Assembly (NCBI GenBank): GCA_038025085.1
Contig: CM076144.1
Coordinates: forward strand, 17,571,501 to 17,635,500
DNA length: 64,000 nucleotides
Direction: 5' to 3'
Origin: Tetragonia tetragonoides
Taxonomy: Eukaryota > Streptophyta > Magnoliopsida > Caryophyllales > Aizoaceae
In this document: positions 60,501 to 64,000 of the stretch, one piece after another
How positions within the stretch are numbered: position 1 is the first letter of the stretch
How the letters are laid out: every line of letters begins with the position of its first letter
The notes under the pieces: generated by a model
Told to the model about the DNA's origin: nothing
The model's input: the letters and a program-made list of their open reading frames with translations, nothing else
Databases searched by the model: none
Translations under genes and position numbers: made by a program

Positions 60501-63182
60501 CGCTTTAGCCCAACTGCCCAAAGAGAAGCCAAGTACGCTACGCGATCCCAAACAAATAATAACATGATCTTCAGAAAATCACATCAAGGCTCCATTCGGG
60601 TGAATGGAAAAAATCCTTGCATTCACAACATTTCAAAGAAAGCACTTTTTTTCTATTATTTTTCTTTTTATGTAAAACAGACAGAAGTCTGTGACTAAAG
60701 CAAGGAAGTCATCAGTCCTAACACTCAATAGAGCTTGCAGGCTAACGTAAATGAAGTTACCTCCATACTAACAAGTGATTTGGCGGCTCATATGAAATTA
60801 CACAAACTTTCATAAGATGGTCTTACCGTAACTTTTGGTGAGATGAGGGTCACTTTTTAGTGAAATAAGGGTCACTGCTCATAATAAGGTGACCCCTATA
60901 TTCCTAAGTATTGACCCCATTTTTCTGTGAGTTGGTCTCAAACCTTGTTCATAAAGTTATTGCCTTAATATTGCCACAGATGAAAAGAACTTTTTAAGAC
61001 ACCAAAAATATTGAATTGATGACGAAAAGATAGCTATTTCACTCAGAGTTATAGAGGGTAGCAACAATTGAAATAAAAAGCAATCCATAGAGGAAGGGGC
61101 ATTCAATTCAATCGGGTTAACATCAAAAATCCTTAGTAATTTACTATTTTGTTTGTATTCAATCATCTCTGCCTCAGGTACAAAATAATCTATAGTTCCT
61201 GGTGTTCTGTTCCCTTGGAGTTCTTTGCAAGTTTTCTGATCAATTACGCAGATTTCTAATGCATACTGCTTAGGCCAGTTCGCAAGCCAGTTGCCTCATG
61301 GAATTTGTTGATACACTAAAATGGTGTACATGCATTTGAGCAGGCTTGTATTTTGAACTATCTATAAATATATATTGATGTTGTGTAACACTAAACATTG
61401 TAGGGTTGAATTTCTCTTGAGGTTGCCGGGTCATGGATCTACTGAACCTACTCTTCATTGTTTGACAAACACACAACAAACTAGAGGCACAAAAGGCACG
61501 GCGCTCAAACAAGATAATCTTACAAATTGTAACCTCAGAAGTGCAGACACCCGGTATGGCTTTTAAGTATTGGGTAGCGTGCCCAATACGCTAACACGAT
61601 ACACGATAAAACACGCATGCCAAACACATATTAGGCAGCTTTCTATAAGTTTCCCTTCCCTGTATCAAAGTCGTACCCATGCCGGACATGTGTCCAGGTA
61701 ATTAGACTAGAACAATTTCATGTGAACTGCAGATAAAAATGAATAAGCTTATTCATAGCCACTACTTAATTTACCCAAGGTTTGAAGAAAACACGTACTC
61801 ACTAGAGCGTTTGAGATCCAAAGTGAGGTAATTAGACATTTGAAAACGTTCTAGCAGTCTCATCACATAACGATCAGCTGGAGCTAATGCAGCACATAAT
61901 TGCAGCATAAATAGATCAAGCTCTAGCTCGTGGTCGGACCTGCAAACAGGTATGACACCTTCAGTACCAGAAGATCGAATAGGAAGCTATAATGAAGCTA
62001 TATACAGAAGCGTTATACGTACCAGCGAATAGAACGATACCATTCAAAACATACTATAGAGGCATCACCATTTTTTCGCCACATTCCAGCCCGAACCTGG
62101 GAGCAAAATACTCTGCTCTGGAGAGGATGCTCCATCATAAATGAAGAAAATCCATAAGGATGACTGCCCGTAAGTATTTTTCCAAGAAAATCATGATAAT
62201 TAGATGATGATGAGTTCAGAGAATTAAATTCACCCTTATCGGTCACCATAGATTTTCCACAATAGTTTCTAAGAGTCTCCTTCAAAATTAATGACAGTAA
62301 ACCATGTAAGGGCATGTGTAGAGACATCTCCTGTGAACTAACATCATAATTGATTTCAGGCCAGTGGGATAGACTCAATAGGGACAAGGCATCTTTTTCT
62401 GAGGAACCTTCTGTTTCCATCATGCTTGGATCATGATCCATATCACCAGCCTCCATTCTCCAAGTACTATCAGATGAAGAATAAGAGCTGCCAACAACAC
62501 GGGAATTATTATGCTTATTTGTCCCTGAAGTAACATCATATAACCTCGAAATGCACTTGCCCTTCCTAACATTCAATAATGCTTTTCTGAACGCTAACAA
62601 ATTGCTATGTGAAACACCGCTGGTGCTAGGAGCTACAACATTACTGCCTGCCAACCAGCAATCAATAGCTCTTAATGCTTCAAACAGTAGCTGTAAGACA
62701 GATGGCAAAACAACAAAATCATCACCACCATCAAACTTCTGCACTACAGGGTCTGAGGCACTACTCTGGACTGCTGAACTACAGACAGAGCTTTCCTCAG
62801 AAAGCCTCCCAGCTTTAGCATGTCGTTGTCTAAATTCATCATCTGCATCTTTTATCTCCCTCTCAAACGGAGCCTCGCCATCAATCTCTTCACTACCAGA
62901 ATTGGAGAATGCACCCTTCACTAAAAGCAAATGAATATTGGCAATAGAGTTGCACATAAGAAATGGTAGATGAGCATGTTCATTTTCTTCTTCAATGTGG
63001 ATGCCCGTCTCTCGCTTTTGAGGATTCATGCCTTGCACCAAAGACAAAATTTGTAACCAAGTTTTGACGATGTCCATTCGTTCGTGTGTCACATACTTGG
63101 CTACATCAGAATGGCTCAAAACAAACCTTATGTCTTCCATTACACGGATACAGGTATCAAATACGCTGACCCACTTGTTAAA
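45568..63182 (-). CDS. PRT6: PRT6 E3 ubiquitin ligase (N-recognin), 3' part
   Basis: PRT6 recognises basic N-terminal residues of Arg/N-degron substrates and ubiquitinates them, for example group VII ERF oxygen-sensing factors. Fifteen exons join in frame: 63182-62023, 61939-61799, 58936-58693, 58605-57898, 57606-57412, 57312-56645, 50672-50621, 50548-49909, 48886-48678, 48584-48052, 47948-47844, 47729-47663, 47524-47447, 45858-45790 and 45642-45568. Together they make 1647 codons plus TAG, and all junctions read are GT-AG. Family landmarks are SQVRAGMWRKNGDAS, ERRFCGLTTSENLQREL and RAPDGVLITALHLLSLGL. A split RING follows: ETHICCLCHD, then CDGIHVSSCGHAVHRGCL, then EFLCPVCRRL, with the usual long insert. 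The C-terminal Cys/His cluster is CPSCKSVKDEPALCLLCGRL plus SESACQAHAAVCGAG. The family is about 2000 residues, so some 350-400 N-terminal residues with the UBR box lie past 64000. The first exon listed starts at an acceptor, not at a start codon. Confidence 0.93.
50621..50672 (-). other. PRT6: PRT6 52-bp microexon
   Basis: This short exon encodes the segment RRMIFEGGHIVDPDQ between two RING pieces and restores the frame between exons that otherwise do not join in phase. It contains a run of seven G on the coding strand that must stay intact. Confidence 0.85.
50860..52930 (-). mobile_element. LINE lacking ORF2, in PRT6 intron
   Basis: A minus-strand LINE with its purine-rich 5' leader (about 52870-52776), ORF1 from 52775 and a 3' end TTTTTCTTATCTAAAAAAAA. 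An exact 16-bp duplication, TTTCTTTGGAGTAAAT, flanks it at 50844-50859 and 52931-52946. No endonuclease or reverse transcriptase is present, so it is internally deleted or was mobilised in trans. Confidence 0.88.
50989..52775 (-). pseudogene. LINE ORF1 in PRT6 intron
   Basis: Starts MGSPQPITDQIEGKSFDLYY. ARWLEGFIGSDLL and SWDDFKATLTKVIGFF are blocks of a plant LINE ORF1. Frame changes follow; later open pieces include PILSGPVLDTSNKFTPIF (51863-51597) and a Lys/Asp-rich end, ELENLKCDVNYDGHGLKRGF, stopping at 50989. Confidence 0.65.
53190..55860 (+). mobile_element. degenerate LINE ORF2, in PRT6 intron
   Basis: Plus-strand fragments of a LINE ORF2 with many stops: a SRIDHFLC-type strand, a GGRISILQSCIASIPHYYL-like block before 54440, then after a gap of about 270 bp WRPNAHGGLGLRRMVSKN (54899) and a zf-RVT region with CALCHR-type cysteines near 55415. 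It ends near TAATAAAAATTGCTTCTC at 55838. Confidence 0.7.
58862..59070 (-). repeat. PRT6: PRT6 exon/intron duplication, original copy
   Basis: The first 75 bp of the exon 58936-58693 and the 130 bp of intron before it recur at 59096-59320. Confidence 0.8.
59096..59320 (-). pseudogene. relic duplicate of a PRT6 exon start
   Basis: A direct duplicate of 58862-59070, including the acceptor TTTGAATTTGCAG and about 60 bp of exon (to about 59098). The exon part has substitutions and one deleted base, so it no longer reads in frame with PRT6. Only the 5' part of the exon was copied, and no donor follows. Confidence 0.8.
59628..59643 (+). repeat. poly-C run
   Basis: Sixteen consecutive C residues in a PRT6 intron. 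Confidence 0.9.
59690..59967 (+). mobile_element. possible LINE 3' end
   Basis: The stretch ends in CAATTTTTCTTATCTAAAAA, the same 3' terminus as the LINE at 50860-52930 but on the opposite strand. The body was not identified. Confidence 0.4.
60337..60570 (-). mobile_element. LINE 3' fragment in PRT6 intron
   Basis: On the minus strand, a short ORF2 end reads SVLGFSLGSWAKAAGAFNG and LADIQRVWWDLL, followed by a U-rich 3' UTR ending GAATTTCTCATCAAAG. It is 5' truncated. Confidence 0.6.
60790..60960 (+). mobile_element. MITE-like element, copy 1
   Basis: AAGATGGTCTTACCGTAACT, TTTTGGTGAGATGAGGGTCA and GAGTTGGTCTCA also occur, reversed, at 63340-63497. The ends carry partial inverted GAGACNGTCTTA-type repeats. 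It lies in the intron between two PRT6 exons. Confidence 0.6.
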
Positions 63183-63339
63183 CTGCAAAACAATTTACCC
63201 GTAAGATGTCAAACCAAATGCTAAACAAAGCTAAGTTGTTGAGAACTACAACCAGATAGAGAAAATATAACTTTCAGAGCAGAAAAGATAATAGAAGACA
63301 GTTTTTTTTTTCCCAGAATAATAAAACAGAACTTTTATG

Positions 63340-63497
63340 AGCAAGTCTTGTGAGAGACCAACTCATAGAAAAATGGGATCACTATTTATACATGTAGGGG
63401 GCACTTAGTATCAGCAGTGACCCTTGTTAAGCTAAAAAGTAACTCTCGTCTCACCAAAAGTTATAGAAAGTCCGTCTTATACAAGTTTTTGTGAACT
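63340..63497 (-). mobile_element. MITE-like element, copy 2
   Basis: Inverted copy of 60790-60960. It includes GAGACCAACTC, AAGTAACTCTCGTCTCACC and AAGTCCGTCTTATACAAG. It lies upstream of the first PRT6 exon in the window. Confidence 0.6.
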
Positions 63498-64000
63498 TAT
63501 ATTCATCAAACAAAGAAAGAACAATTCATTGTACATGAAGAAAAACAGAAAAAGAAGCAAGTGTCCTCAAAATAGAAAAGGCTCCAAAAATTACAACACA
63601 TAATCCCACATTCCCACCTTTGCTGGAGGTGAGAGAGGAAAATCTTGGAACACTTCGGCAGCAGGAGCCCAAACTGATACCAATACCAAGACCACCCTAT
63701 TCCAGAGAAGATCGCAGCTGGTGGCAGCTTTGTCTCTGAAAAGCTGATCATTCCTCTTAGTCCAAATCACCCATAGAACATCGGTATCCATTGGAAGATA
63801 GAATATAGCTAACCACTTTTCATAAAACTTACCTATAAAATACCCAACATGACACACCTCCAAAAGGACCTGAACTCCTTCCCATTCCCTAATTCCATAT
63901 ATTTGGTTTGGAGATGCTGGATTTAAACAGAAGGACAAACCCAAGAATCTTCCTTCACGCCAAAACATTAACCCCAAAACTAAGATGCTAGAGCTACCTC
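63498..64000 (-). mobile_element. LINE ORF2 C-terminal fragment at the window edge
   Basis: The minus-strand frame 63977-63591 reads IYGIREWEGVQVLLEVCHVG and VLWVIWTKRNDQLFRDKAA, typical of a LINE ORF2 tail. Its 3' end is near 63498 with GTTTGATGAATATAAG. It lies in the PRT6 intron before the exon at 63182 and continues past the window. Confidence 0.7.

Overview
The window is nuclear DNA of a flowering plant, probably a dicot. It shows intron-rich genes with GT-AG junctions, an R1R2R3-MYB (MYB3R) gene, the plant N-recognin PRT6, Ty1/copia and Ty3/gypsy elements, plant LINEs, tRNA-derived SINEs and hAT/MITE-type DNA elements. I cannot name the species.

Layout. 1-5000 is intergenic: a possible minus-strand gene start near 300-600, a decayed gypsy LTR with an integrase fragment (1306-3888) and a 742-bp non-autonomous hAT element with a perfect 8-bp target duplication (3891-4632). 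5100-16000 (+) is a complete MYB3R gene. Seven coding exons join without a frame break into a 539-residue protein, and its upstream region is rich in AACGG/MSA motifs. Its introns hold a SINE, a fold-back element with 28-bp minisatellites, and a LINE fragment. 16-19.4 kb is intergenic, with a 125-bp tandem duplication.

19.5-40.2 kb is a nest of retrotransposons. It contains a 5'-truncated copia with a 435-bp 3' LTR; a gypsy element in circularly permuted order (gag end/PR-RNaseH-INT-LTR-gag start) that has lost its reverse transcriptase; a nearly full-length LINE with target duplications; and a second copia split by a 2.17-kb solo LTR that has a 5-bp target duplication.

40.2-45.5 kb is the 3' flank of the last gene, with SINE copies and exon-like minus-strand segments I cannot assign. 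45.57-63.2 kb (-) is PRT6, the E3 ligase of the Arg/N-degron pathway. Fifteen exons join in frame into 1647 codons, ending at a natural stop. The N-terminus with the UBR box lies beyond base 64000. Its introns carry LINE pieces, a MITE pair and a decayed duplicate of one exon.

How it fits together. The two host genes are convergent. One is a cell-cycle transcription factor that binds MSA elements, and the other is an N-degron ubiquitin ligase. From memory, their Arabidopsis counterparts MYB3R5 (At5g02320) and PRT6 (At5g02310) have consecutive locus numbers, so this looks like conserved microsynteny stretched by about 30 kb of nested transposons. Both reading frames appear intact despite heavy intron invasion.
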